Assembly: GCA_907164885.2 (NCBI GenBank)
Contig: OU015490.1
Span: forward strand, 241,015,449-241,079,448
DNA: 64,000 nucleotides
DNA from: Dolomedes plantarius
Taxonomy: Eukaryota > Arthropoda > Arachnida > Araneae > Dolomedidae
Direction: 5' to 3'
This document shows positions 35,913 to 48,035 of the stretch, piece by piece. The notes under the pieces were generated by a model that was not told the origin of the DNA, did no database searches, and saw only the letters and a program-made list of their open reading frames with translations. The number at the start of each line of letters is the position of its first letter. Position 1 is the stretch's first letter. The position numbers and the translations under genes were made by a program.

Positions 35913-37365
35913 ACACATTTCGCATGTTTCATCTTTGCAGTCACACTGTTTTCATATAAAAAATTAAAAGGATGTTTTTTTCATACAGCTACACCAATAG
36001 TAAATATTTTGTTTCAAGTATAAATTATAAGTTAAGTAAAGATTTTTGTGAATGTTTTGTGATGTTTCGATTGTAATTCACGTTAATGACATGGAGACGA
36101 TGATGTGTGTAGGCATTTCGGTCACTAAGCAAATGTGACAGTCGAAGCGTCTCTAAAGTCGCAAAGTTATAATTCATATATTAGTCACATGGAGACACTG
36201 ATGTAATTGGGTACTTCCGTTATAAAGGAAATATGACAGTCGTGGCACCTCGCAAAATCAAAGCGGTGTTTTTGCAACCGCGGTTGATGTACGGCTCAAC
36301 ACGTTTAGTCGTTCTCGCTTAAATCTAAAAGTTGCAATGGGCTTTTGATTAAAAGGAGTGAAGTGGCCTGGATATTCGGCCATCCCAGGCACATCTATTA
36401 GTATGTTTTTTTAGTCATTATGTTATTACAAGGATAAAACCTTATAGGAACAGTACAAATTTAAAATGGTCAAAAAATCGATATTTTGTTTTTTTATACG
36501 TTTTTTTATACTATATTTTGTTTTTTTTTTATATATTTTACTTTTGTATAAAGTGAAATCCGGATTTATTGTGCACAATTTGGTACCACACTTTTTGGAA
36601 TACGACTATTACATCATGCGATATTGAAATGATTGTGAACATCCAAACAGTTATTTTTATGCAAAATTTTAACTTTAAATTCATTTATATCAAAATATGA
36701 TTTTCTGACTTTGCACGCATATCTCAAAAACTATTCAAGATAAATGCTTGAAATTTTCTACACACGTTAATGATAAACTTCTAAGTAAAATGAAATAAAA
36801 GCATAGAAGGTAATAAAAATTTTAAAAAGGTTGTATGAGAAAATTTTGTAAATTGTTTTTAACTAATTGTTAATTATAAATATTAAAATTGAAAGTAATT
36901 AAGGTATTTTAATTCAATATGTTAAGCTGAATTCTTTTTTAAGTTAAACTGTATTTCATGTTAAAAAAATAAAATTAACACCAGTTATCATGCGCGCAGT
37001 GACAAATGGTAGGTAATTATGAATATAGGATAAAAATAATACTTAACTAATTATTCTAATTAATTTACTTAATTTACATTAATCTGATATTTTTGTTGCT
37101 GCAATTTATGTTTCATCTAACAATCCAGAAATTTTCATTCAATTTGCTTGATTGGTAAATTTGCTAAAAATTATGAAAACTTTTTCTAACATTTTTCGCA
37201 AGTCAAAGGTGTACTGTTCCCTTATGGCAAACTTATTGACAGCCATAAATTGCTCGATTTCCTTCAGGTAAAACACAAAACTCACTTGTTTTTACAACAT
37301 AAGCAAGTCCTGCACCAACAAGCTGGTACTTTGATGTACTACGAAAAATGTCTGGCAACTTATAC
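35912..37365. other. Intron sequence with one ~95-bp direct duplication
   Basis: ACATGGAGAC, GATGTG, CGGTCACTAA and ATGTGACAGTCG at 36090-36140 recur in diverged form at 36187-36245. The remainder (to 37365) is AT-rich without recognisable content. Confidence 0.45.
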
Positions 37366-37720
37366 CTATATCCCTGTAAAAGCTTCTATCGGTTCGATAG
37401 AAGATTTTACAGTGGAATTCGAGGTCTTTCAGATATAACAGATAAGATTTTATTTAAGCAATTAGTTTCGTTTGGTTTGGAGCACTACGGTCGAATTTTT
37501 GTTACACGACAGCTAATTGAACCGGGACCTACAATTTAAAGCCGATTCCGAACGACTACAAACATCCATGCCAATGGTGTGACAGAAACAGTGGGACTAG
37601 AAATCACAGGATCTGAACCGAATTCCAGCGCCCTAGCCATTCTGCCATCACCTGGCTGTTTAAGTAACTAAAAATCGTTCATTGTAGGTAAATATTAAGA
37701 TTGTGCCCAGTATTTTTTTA
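37366..37720 (-). mobile_element. tRNA-derived SINE with hairpin tail, copy 1
   Basis: On the minus strand from about 37660: GGCAGAATGGCTAGGGCGCT (A-box type) and CGGTTCAGATCC (B-box type) form a tRNA-like head. The body ends at a hairpin AAAGCTTCTATCGGTTCGAT followed by AGAAG. The same arrangement occurs at 42540-42870. Confidence 0.65.
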
Positions 37721-38639
37721 AACTTACAAAAATCTCATTACAACAATTAAAATCCTAAAACGGAAAATTATAGAAAAGCAGGGGTCTCAAACCTTGTATA
37801 GGTATTCCGCTTAAAGCACGTACCAGAAACTTTACGAAAAAAGCATAATGGCGAAGAAAATTCCGTTGGTCAACAGTAATGTAGCTTTCTGTTTATTGTA
37901 CCTCCTAAATAGCCTGAATTATTTTAATACCATGGATGACGCAATAGTTTGACACAATACAATAATTGCAGCGTATAGATTTATTTCTCTGTATATTTGA
38001 AAGTCTTACGGTTCTCTACATAGTACTCAACCGTCCAACAGATCTGCAACAAATTTTAGTCAACTGTTCTGTAAGCTATTCTGGGGAAAAAACAATCTAC
38101 CTTAAAACGTATTCAATTAATATTTTAAGTGGGATTTCATACCCTTAACATAAGTCGGAGCTCATTCTGAATGCTTTGCAAGAAACTGGTCAATGCTCAT
38201 GCGGGTTTCAGAACTGCAATGTATATCGGTTTTAAAAAAAATCAATTTTAAATGAGTGGTTAGAATTTGGATTTAATACCTTCAGTTTTCTTTCACATTC
38301 TCACAGAACTTCAGGGATCCAGATGAGAATCGCTGCTTTAGGTTATCTTTCTACGGTTTCATCTAAGGCGTTTTAGGCAATTATTAAACCGAGATACTAT
38401 TTTCTGAGTTCTCTTGCCTTGCAAGCAATCTGCAAGCGATTGTGGAATGTAATGACGTCCATTCGAGAAAACAGTGACTGATCGCCTCAACAACTCTTCT
38501 TTTTTTCAGCGCATGCCTTATAATGAGTTTGAGAAAATTTTCAATTAACTAGAGGTCATCTGAGTCTTGTGGGAGAGATCATGTGTTCAATAACTCCCTT
38601 GTAGAAACTTTAAACGTGCTCTTTGTTTTTTTGGCGTCC
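37721..38639. other. Intron sequence, nothing recognised
   Basis: No open frame or repeat that I can support. Confidence 0.4.
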
Positions 38640-38820
38640 TGTAGATAGGTAAACTGTATTTTTCTCCAAGCATTTTTGTTATTCGCTTACCGAAGACCCA
38701 CTATCATACATTAAAAATATCGGGTACCATCCCTGTTTGCCGGATCCTGGGATCGAACTCAGATCTTCTCAATTCGAGGATGGTGCTTTATCAATCTGAG
38801 AAATCTGTCGATGTAAGGAA
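38640..38820 (-). mobile_element. tRNA-derived SINE
   Basis: On the minus strand from about 38812: TCTCAGATTGATAAAGCACC in the A-box/D-arm position and GAGTTCGATCCCAGG in the B-box position, spaced like a tRNA. The 38740-38812 part could almost fold as a tRNA, but the acceptor stem does not pair. A SINE head is therefore more likely than a functional tRNA gene. Confidence 0.6.
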
Positions 38821-39612
38821 ATTCTTATTTAGAATTCCTTATTCCCACAAAAACCTATAAAAAATCACCAGGTCTAGTAACATTTTTTTAAGTTACTTAT
38901 TGCATACATTCTTCAATCTTAGCCATACGATACATTAAAACTGCTTTTTTAAAACATTCATGAGTAAATACTGAATAAGAAATCGTAGAGAGCCATATTT
39001 CTTCTTAATCCGCCAGATGTGACATTTTTAAAACTGATTTTACTAAGAAAAGTCTCTACTGCACAAATATAATTTACGTTTTACATCACTTTTGCTTTTT
39101 CAGCATTTCAAGGGCTCTGAAATTCGCATTATTAAAATTTAATTTAGCACATTTCGTGAAAAGTTGTGCGTCAGCTAAACTCATTTGTCAGTTTCAGGAG
39201 GTGAATAATTTAATTAGCATTTGAAAAGCGCTGTTTTAAGCATAATTGAAAAGGTCGTACCGGGAGAGTCTAGAGAGTGAGCATGCGTGTTTGGACTTTA
39301 AAGTTTAATGGGATCTGTAGTTAATGCTCTTAAAACCAAGATTTTAAAATGTTAAATTTTGGTAAAAGATCTAAAGTGAAAGAAACCTAGATAAAAAAAT
39401 TAATTAAGAAAGGTTAGCATTATCAATTTTTTTTTAATGTATCCAACTATACTGAACATATTTTGAATAGAAATAACCAAATCTCAACCGATCTATGCCT
39501 CAGCCCCATGCCTGCTATCGAAAAGGGACAATAGGTAAAACTGATAATTGACTTCAGATATAGCCTTAAAGGGCATTGTACAATAAGCGCTTGCATAGTT
39601 TGTTCCTACTTG

Positions 39613-39615
<3 letters not shown>
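38821..39615. other. Intron sequence, nothing recognised
   Basis: No supported feature. Confidence 0.4.
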
Positions 39616-39674
<59 letters not shown>

Positions 39675-39687
39675 ATATATATATATA
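39616..39687. repeat. (TA)n tract with a GTGTGTG interruption
   Basis: A TA repeat of about 70 bp immediately precedes Helitron copy C. Confidence 0.95.
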
Positions 39688-40378
39688 TCTATATATATAA
39701 AACAGTTCCGTAACTGACTCATTCATTCACTCATTCATTCACTGACTGACTGACATACAACGCACAGACCAAACCGCTGGACCTAAAGGGCTGAAATTTT
39801 GCATGGCGATTCTTCTAATAGTGTAGGGGTGCACTAAGAAAAATTTTTCAAAAATTCTTCTTAGATTTTTTTTAATTAAATTTTTAAGCTGTTTTTAAAA
39901 CTTTTTTTACGTTTGCATTTAAAATGATACATTGAGGGTTATAAAATTGATATCACGAGAAAGATCATAAAAATTCCTTCAAAATGAATTTTTTTTTTTA
40001 ATTTTTACCTCCATTTCCTGATTTTTGGTGAATTTTTAAAGATTAATTTTTAGAATTTAATTTATTAAATGCTGATCACGTGATTTCTTTTTCTGGTACT
40101 TTCAATAAATTTATCGTCACGTGCGTAACAACTAAATAGACAAAAAAATATTTTTTTCTTGCTAATGCGGCAGACGATTGGACTTTATTTTGTTTATAAA
40201 AATATCCCTTACGATTTTTTTATAAATATGTTTTTTTTTTACATCAATTGTATACATTGATCGTCGTATTTATTATAAATATATATATATATATTTATTT
40301 ATTTTTAATTAATTGCATACATTGACCGTTGTATTTGATTTGAATGTACTCCGTAGCGAAGCGCGGGTTTTCAGCTAG
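39688..40378 (+). mobile_element. Helitron-like element, copy C (cleanest ends)
   Basis: It starts TCTATATATATAAAACAG after a host A and ends CGCGGGTTTTCAGCTAG before a host T. A CCG/CGG-paired stem around TAGCGAAG lies just before the terminus. No inverted repeats at the ends and no target duplication. The internal landmarks (GACTGACTGACATAC, CTAAAGGGCTGAAATTTTGC, TGCTGATCACGTGATTTCTT) are shared with copies A, B, D, E and F. Confidence 0.8.
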
Positions 40379-40549
40379 TATATATATATATATATATATT
40401 TGTGTGTGTGTGTGTGAACTGAAAATGCTCTAGGTCGCCACTCCATAATTCCTCAACAATTGGTTGAGGATTAGTAAATTTATTTTGTGGCACATTCAAG
40501 CATATTCATACATATATTTATATAAATGTATATATTTGGACTTTCGCTG
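40379..40549. other. TA/TG microsatellite and short spacer
   Basis: TATATATATATTTGTGTGTG run followed by plain sequence. Confidence 0.5.
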
Positions 40550-40720
40550 TCTTTATGGTAGGATGGTTAGCGCAGGGAGCTCCCCCGCACTGGGCTTGGG
40601 TTCAAATACCGAATAAGGCTTGGTCGTTACCATGCCGTCCCCTCATAGGGAATAATACTGACTCACCTAAATGGTAGTCCCATAATAAAGTAGCCAGCAA
40701 GACTTCGCGGTAAATAACAA
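40550..40720 (+). mobile_element. tRNA-derived SINE, plus strand
   Basis: GGATGGTTAGCGCAGGGAGC (A-box region) and GGGTTCAAATACC (B-box) at tRNA spacing, then a body with GACTCACCTAAATGGTAGTC. No 3' acceptor strand follows, so it is a SINE head rather than a tRNA gene. Confidence 0.65.
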
Positions 40721-41190
40721 AAGGCGAATTTCACACGACAAGTGCCTCGACAATAGAAAAAAAAAACTTCGAAGCTTCCGAATTATAATATTTTCATTTA
40801 TCTTGATGTTAATAAACAATTGCTGAGACAAAAAATTTGAGAATGTTTTTCATGTTTTTCTGAGCAACATATTAAATGAAAGCTTTGATCATTTTTCTTG
40901 AAAATGTTGATCGAAGTAATCCAATATATATTTGTATAAAACTTCAAGCAGAATATTTGGAGGCATCCTAACCCACTGACCAAAGTGTCCGTATACCTAT
41001 TATGAGTATTCAGTACATTATAGTTACTTTTTCCAATACCTCTCGTACTGGTTATTATAGCTTTTAGGTAATATCAGTTAATGTATCTAGGATCCTTTAA
41101 CGTGCTAGTCATGAATTATGGAGACATTGAATCTTTTTATAACGTCTTTTAGTATCATAAGAGTGGAGGGTCACAAATGGATTACTACCA
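40721..41190. other. Intron sequence, nothing recognised
   Basis: No supported feature. Confidence 0.4.
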
Positions 41191-41192
41191 CC

Positions 41193-41880
41193 CTAAAGCA
41201 TTAACATACAGACAAAAACTGAAAACGGTGTCAGATAGTCCAACAAAAAGGTCCAAGTAAAGAAAAAATAGAGGATAAAGTCCACCATCTGAGTTCTGAT
41301 ATTGCTCCAGAGTCGAAAATTCATATATGAAACAAGTGGACGATACCGTCCATTTACACATATCTCATCCATATAGGAATTTCTCTCATCCATATAGGAA
41401 TGATCGTAGCAAGACATTTCAATGAGGAAGACGATAATTTTAGATGTCCTGCGACCAGGGTAACGAAATCAGGACATTTGACAATATGGTCTATACTGAC
41501 CATCTCTTCTAGAAAAACAAGAGAATGGCCATGCTTCTGAAAACTAAAGAAACGGGTACTATTAAGTTTTCATTTGGAGAAAATCATTGTCGGGGAACAT
41601 TGGATTTACATTGAATTCTACACCCAATGGATGGCTCATCGGAAAGATCATCAAATTGGATTGGCTCTGAAACATTTGATCCGTTTCAAGGAAGAGCGAA
41701 CGAACTTTCTTAAAAAATAGTTTCTTGTCCGAAACATGGTACTTCCATTTCCAGCCGAGGTCAAATGTCAAAGCTATCAATTGAACATATTCCGATTTTT
41801 TGAGATGGTTGACGAGATGAAAGACATTTTTCGGGAATGTTTCCTGCAGCAACTGTAGCAATTATTCCAGAGTGCAGTTA
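41193..41880 (-). pseudogene. Possible degenerate coding sequence, unidentified
   Basis: The minus strand has a 99-codon open frame (41861-41562: MLQLLQETFPKNVFHLVNHL, then KKSEYVQLIALTFDLGWKWK) and, after several stops, a 74-codon frame (41417-41193) ending in a hydrophobic stretch. Base composition is less AT-rich than the surroundings and the two frames are collinear, which suggests decayed coding DNA. A tandem CTCATCCATATAGGAAT repeat lies near 41370. I do not recognise a family. It could be a gene fragment, an old retrocopy or chance. Confidence 0.3.
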
Positions 41881-42454
41881 ATCGTCTTCAATCACAATGA
41901 TTGAAGAAATGCCTTAACAGTTCTATCAACTACTTGTAAAGTATATGCTTATTTTAAACATTGATCATTTGGCTCGTTTTCCTTTTGTCAACTCTTAAAG
42001 ATTTAAAACATAAATCATAAGATTTGGCATTCTGTTTACTACTGATTGAGTATTCTGTAGATATTCTTGAGATATTCTGATATTCGTTCCTAAATACCAC
42101 TAAACTAAAAAAAGCAAAAATCTATAAGTTCGAGATCAAATTTTTAGATGGTAAAATTTCTTTAAATTGACGTTTCTATATTCAAAGGTTACTATTCTAA
42201 CTGACGTTTTAAAAAATATTGATCAAAAATTTAAGACAAATATATTTTGAAATATTCCATTTCAAAATTTTTCAAAAAAGCTAGCATCTATTAAGTTCAG
42301 GATCAGTTATTCTTGGATGATAAAATGTGTCTTAATTTGTTTCTATACACAGTCAATAATTACATAACTGGCATTTTCTGAAAAGGTTCTTGAACTTTCT
42401 CAAATAAATAGATTTTTAGATAAGGATTTAAAATAAACTAGATGATTGAATCTT
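41881..42454. other. Intron sequence, nothing recognised
   Basis: No supported feature. Confidence 0.4.
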
Positions 42455-42879
42455 TTTATTAACTCGCTTTCTTGTTTGGTTGTCCAGTACAAATCTTGCA
42501 ATCGAACTGTGCAATCTTGCAATCGAATTGTACAAATCTCCCTGTAAAAGCTTCTATCGGTTCGATAGAAGCTCTTACAGTGGAATTCGAGATCTTTTAG
42601 ATAGAACAGATAAGATTTTGTTTATGCGATTTGTTTAGTTTGGTTTGGAGCACTACGGTCAACTTTTTACTACACGAGGGATAATTGGACCGGGACCTAC
42701 AATTTAAAGCCGATTCCAAATGGCTACAAACCTCCATGCCAACAGTGGGAATAGAACCCACAGGATTTGAACCGAATGCCAGTGCCCTAGCCATTCGGCC
42801 ATCAGTTGGCTGTTTAAGTAACTAAAAATCATTCATTGTAGGTAAATATTAAGATCGTGCCCAGTATTTTTTCCTTGTT
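42455..42879 (-). mobile_element. tRNA-derived SINE with hairpin tail, copy 2
   Basis: The minus-strand head at about 42810 reads GGCCGAATGGCTAGGGCACT and CGGTTCAAATCC, and the tail hairpin TAAAAGCTTCTATCGGTTCG lies at about 42545-42580. The body is nearly the same as the copy at 37366-37720. The left flank (42455-42535: ACTCGCTTTCTTGTTT, GTCCAGTACAAATCTTGCAA) is repeated immediately right of the element at 42885, so the SINE sits inside, or duplicated part of, another repeat. Confidence 0.65.
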
Positions 42880-43301
42880 TTTATTAACTCGCTTTCTTGT
42901 TTGAGTGTTTGTCCAGTACAAATCTTGCAATCGATTTTTAACTAATTTCCCGACTAGCTAGACATTTGAAACTTTTAGTATAGCTCAGAACACGATGACA
43001 ATGCATTCTTTTAATACTTTTCTCCATCTTTAAGCAACTTTGAATTCATTTTTAGTTAATTTTGCTTTGTAGAACGGTGCAGCCATCTATCGACCGGGAC
43101 GGGAACGAAAAGTTAAACGCAAGTTAACTTCCAATTCCCGAGCTGAACGATTGATTACGCATTTGATACCTCTTTATTACGCATTTTATCATTTCTTTCA
43201 AGTTGATGGGATAATTCATCAAAAAAATTTTTAAAAAGTATTTATTAATGCATAGAATTGTCAAGTTTATATGATTCAACAGAAAAATTAAAAACGTGGT
43301 A
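42880..43301. repeat. Dispersed repeat shared with 51215-51605
   Basis: CAAATCTTGCAATCGATTTT, TTTAGTATAGCTCAGAACAC, GATGACAATGCATT and GGTGCAGCCATCTAT run collinear with 51215-51605. Identity is high enough to use the second copy as an empty-site reference for the insertions at 43302 and 44299. Confidence 0.8.
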
Positions 43302-44273
43302 CAGTGATTTCCGCTTATAAGAATCACGTTTGTTATTACTATTTTTGATTCTTATAAGCGGTTGATTCTTATAGCCGAAATTTAGGTTTTAGGACAGGCA
43401 CACACACACCTATATATGCGTATATGAGATAATTTACCATAAAATACTCTTTAATTTACGTTAATTATCTTTTATTAAAATTATTTTTTATGATTTTAAA
43501 AATACAACTTAATATTTAGACATATAAGTAGATACACATGATTATAGTAAGAGAAGAAAAAATCCAATATTTGTTACAACATACCTGCTTAACAGTTTTA
43601 ACATTTCAACTACAGGAAGAGAGCAAGAAAAAGTTTTCTATGGTAGTTTGACGTAATGAAGTTTTCAGGAGGCTGTTTATACCTCTTTCAATACTAATAG
43701 TCTCAGACGAAGATTCACCTTCTAGTTTACGTTTCACGGTTTCATAACGTGCTGAATCTACTAATGTCACGTTTGCCTAAGTGATAGTGGACACTTCGCC
43801 GAATATTTATGTGTTTCAGGGTCCAGGAAGCCGCAACCAGGATGTGGGAGGTGAGAAAAAAGAGTCCCTATTTTTGTTTGTCAGTGGAGAAAAGTGAAAT
43901 CGGACCCTGACGGGTAAAGATGTCCCTGGGTCAAGCTAATAGGACAGTGTTGAGCTAAAGCGTTTAGGGGTAAAACTATTATGTCTAACAAAGAAAGGGA
44001 TGAATTTTATGACTATATTCCATCCCATCTTACCAATCTTTCTTTTTTAGGAAAAAAAGAAAGATCTTCCTGCCGTATGAGGGTTTAAGTGGCTTTTTTT
44101 TGAAAAATGAAAGGAAAGCGAAGAGTGTAAACTGATTCTTAAAATCGGTGGATTGATTCTTTAAAGCGAAAATTTTAACATGGAAATAATACATTTGTTT
44201 TTGCTTTTGCGATATTGATTCTTATAAACGGTTGATTCTTATAACCACTGATCACTATAAGCGGTGGTTACTA
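43302..44273 (-). mobile_element. Deleted pogo/Tigger-like element
   Basis: The left end CAGTGATTTCCGCTTATAAG and the right end TATAAGCGGTGGTTACTA are imperfect inverse copies, with subterminal repeats of GATTCTTATAAGCGGTTGAT on both sides. TA flanks each end, and the paralogous repeat at 51.6 kb has the uninterrupted TGGTATAAAAA site. On the minus strand near 43780-43610 a frame reads DSARYETVKRKLEGESSSET, then INSLLKTSLRQTTIENFF, which is the C-terminal tail type of pogo/jerky transposases. The DNA-binding and DDE parts are missing. Confidence 0.7.
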
Positions 44274-44298
44274 TATATAAAAAGTTCTTTTTATCTTT

Positions 44299-44614
44299 GT
44301 AAGCACGCCAGGTCTGGTAACCCGTGTCAAGGTAGGCGTGTGGCAACCCTACTTCCGAGCGGAGCGCTTTGTTGTTCGGCAGTTGGAGTTAAACGGTAGT
44401 CGAGAACCCATAGGCCAACAGGGTTTAGCTGACAAATATGGCTCTGTATGCCAAATCAATCCTTTTTTTAATTACTTTATACGTGCTGCATGTGCTGTGT
44501 CCCTTAAAAACGGTGTAATAAAAGCTTGGGACAAAAGTATCAAAGTCCTTTTTTTGTGTCGTCTCTGTTCCTCGCATAAAAGAACTACCACGCAAGACGG
44601 TTAAAACCCGTAGA
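44299..44614. mobile_element. Solo-LTR-like insertion with 5-bp target duplication
   Basis: ATCTT at 44294-44298 is repeated at 44615-44619. The related repeat at 51.6 kb has a single copy there (TTTTTATCTTGTAATTATT). The 316-bp insert begins TGTAAGCACG and ends CCGTAGA, is GC-richer than the intron and contains an AATAAA at about 44517. Length, 5-bp duplication and TG start suggest a solo LTR, although the end is GA and not the canonical CA. The 88-codon open frame across it is not a recognisable protein. Confidence 0.5.
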
Positions 44615-44751
44615 ATCTTGTAATTATTTTTCTTATAATCTTTTCCTAACTGAAAAGGTTCCGAAGCTATTTTATTTATTTGATGGACTGTACAATACGA
44701 GAGATTGTGTAATTTGTCTGAAATTAATTTTAACCTATTTTTTTTTTACAG

Positions 44752-45001
44752 CTTATAGAACTATGGAGTTCAATTCCGTGGATAGCCATGTGAGAGCTAC
44801 GGATCTGCTACGTTCCAGTGCGAGTCGCTACGGTGGTAGCCTCGGCAGTGGTCTGGGATCCACCGAGGCCCTCTATCAGGGTCGTCGGGTGCTCAACAAT
44901 AAGTTGCAAGATTACATGACCGACAACAGAATCATGGAACAGCAGCAGAGGCTTGTAGGCCCTGACGCATATTTCCAAACGCTGAACAATGAAATTAACA
45001 G
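44752..45001 (+). CDS. Exon e of the scaffold gene
   Basis: The acceptor TTTTTTTTTACAG ends at 44751 and the donor GTAAGT starts at 45002. The first two bases finish an Ala codon begun in exon d, 82 codons follow, and two bases remain for the next exon (Arg across the junction). The sequence is YRTMEFNSVDSHVRATDLLR, then a Ser/Gly-rich SSASRYGGSLGSGLGSTEAL, then a charged, probably helical segment RVLNNKLQDYMTDNRIMEQQ ending in LNNEIN. The ATG at 44763 is internal because the frame is open and in phase upstream of it. No domain name can be given. It follows a 23-kb intron, the longest in the window. Confidence 0.85.
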
Positions 45002-45035
45002 GTAAGTTAAAGATGGTATATGATAAAATGATTAA

Positions 45036-45954
<919 letters not shown>

Positions 45955-46639
45955 TCTATATATATTAAACAGTTCCGTAACTGACTGACTGACAGATAGC
46001 GCAAGACCAAACCGCTGGACCTAAAGGACTGAAATTTTGTATGGCGATTCTTCTTATAGTGTAGGGGTGCACTAAAAAATATTTTTCAAAAATTCTTCTT
46101 ATATTTTTTAAAATTAAATTTTTAAGCTGTTTTTGTAACATTCTTTAAAGTTTGCATTTAAAATAACAATCTGATTGTTATAAAATTTACATCACGAGAC
46201 AGATCCTAAAAATTCCTTTAAAATGAAATCTTTTTCGAATCTTTACCTCCATTTTCTGAATTTTGGTGAATTTTTAAAGATTAATTTTTAGAATTTAATT
46301 TATTAAGTGCTGATCACGTCGTTTGTTTTCATTTGTGATACTTTAGATTAATTTATCGTCACGTGCATAGGAATGAAATAAATTGGCAAATTTTTTTTTT
46401 TCTTTCTAATTGTCCAGACGATTGGAAATTATCCAAAAATATATTAAAATACAGTAAAAGAAATGCTCCTTAAACTGTACTATATTAACTGTACTATATT
46501 CTTTAGTATGTTCTATTAGATTTAAATTCAATATTTTATTCTACATTATTTTGTCTATAAAAATATCCGTTACGAATTTTTTTTATAAATATACATTTTT
46601 TTGGCATTAATTGCATACATTGACCGTTGTATTTAATTG
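45955..46639 (+). mobile_element. Helitron-like element, copy E (3' truncated)
   Basis: It starts TCTATATATATTAAACAG immediately after copy D. Family sequence continues through CCGTTGTATTTAATTGA and stops just before the usual 3' end, where a SINE begins. Confidence 0.78.
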
Positions 46640-46935
46640 AGTTTTGGACTTGGTTTCTTAGTTCGAATCCCGGCGAATGTCGTTAAATATCTTCGCTTCT
46701 AGGAAGGATATGAGTAAACGGAAATCCGTAGACTAGAAAGTCTTTCCACGAGGTCTTTGGATGGGAGAAGGTGCGATCCCTCCATATGTCACCTCTGGGG
46801 GGGGGGGGGGTGCTCGATCAAAATTAAAGTGGCACCAAGGGAACAATTTTGGCTCACCTGTATGGTGCTCCCAAATAAAAATAGTCAACAATTTCTGCGG
46901 TTCTGTGCGAATGTTATAGAACAAGTGCCACCACA
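46640..46935 (+). mobile_element. tRNA-derived SINE of the 30.7/55.8 kb family
   Basis: TTAGTTCGAATCCCGGCGAA supplies a B-box. The body contains GGGAGAAGGTGCGATCCCTC, GTCACCTCTGGGGG with an expanded G run, and GTGCTCGATCAAAATTAAAG, shared with 30660-30730 and 55766-55800. Confidence 0.6.
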
Positions 46936-47221
46936 GTAAGCAAAAAAATTAAGAGTAAGGGTTTACAGACAATCCGTCAGCGTCAGAGTTAAGGATTCGG
47001 TTGTCGCTGCTTGGTCAAATAGGTCAGTGATTTGTATATGATTGGTTAAAAATTGTAGCGCTGACGGATTCTATATGAACCAGCCCTTATAAATACTCTT
47101 TACAGTTATTTTGTATATATTATATATTTTTAATGACACTGATGTCAATCAAGTATCAACTAATTGACGGCTATTGTTTAGAAACGATCAAGCGCCGAAA
47201 TATTTCTTCCCATATTGCATA
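46936..47221. other. Short spacer
   Basis: GACAATCCGTCAGCGTCAGA at about 46970 and CGCTGACGGATTCTATATGA at about 47061 are inverse, so a small hairpin-type element is possible. Nothing else is seen. Confidence 0.4.
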
Positions 47222-48035
47222 CTAGCTGAAAACCCGAACTTCGCTACGGAGTACATTCAAATTAAATACAATGGTCAATGTATGCAATTAATGACAAAAA
47301 AATAAATATATATGTATATATATATATATATTTATAATAAATACAACGATCAATGTATGCGATTGATGTAAAAAAAAATCTATTTATAAAAAAATTGTAA
47401 CGGATATTTTTATAGACAAAATAATGTAGAAGAAAATATTCAAATTAAATCTAATAGACCTTTCACTAAAGAATATAGTGCAGTTAATAAGTAGAGTTTG
47501 AGGAACATAATTTTTACTGTATTCTAATAATATTTTGTATAATGTCCAATCGTCTGCCGCATTAGCAAGAAAAAAAGTAACTTTTAGTCTATTTCGTTGA
47601 TATGCTAGTGACGATAAATTAATTTAAAGTAATAGAAAAAGAAATCACGTGATCAGCATATAATAAATTAAATCCTAAAAATTAATCTTTAAAAATTCAC
47701 CAAAAATCAGGAAATGGAGATAAAGATTCGAAAAAGATTTCATTTTAAAGCAATTTTTATGATCTTTCTCGAGATATAAATTTTTTAACCCTCAAATTGT
47801 TATTTTAAATGTAAACTTAAAAAGAATTACTAAAACAGATTAAAAATTTAATTTTAAAAAATCTAAGAAGAATTTTTCAAAAATCTTTCTTAGTGCACCC
47901 CTACACTATAACAAGAATCGCCATGAAAATTTTCAACCCTTTAGGTCCAGCGGTTTGCTCTGTGCGTTGTATGTCAGTCAGTCAATCAGTCAGTCAGTCA
48001 GTTAGTCAATTACGGAACTGTTTTATATATATAGA
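47222..48035 (-). mobile_element. Helitron-like element, copy F
   Basis: On the minus strand it starts TCTATATATATAAAACAG at 48035 after a host A and ends GTTTTCAGCTAG at 47222 before a host T. It carries all family landmarks including the internal (TA)n stretch. It is the inverted neighbour of copies D and E. Confidence 0.8.

Noticed and set aside
38735..38812. Candidate tRNA gene on the minus strand
   Set aside because: A-box and B-box are present, but the acceptor stem does not pair and no tRNA 3' end follows; a SINE head is the simpler reading.
44338..44604. 88-codon frame as a gene
   Set aside because: It overlaps an insertion bounded by a 5-bp target duplication, and the protein shows no recognisable features.
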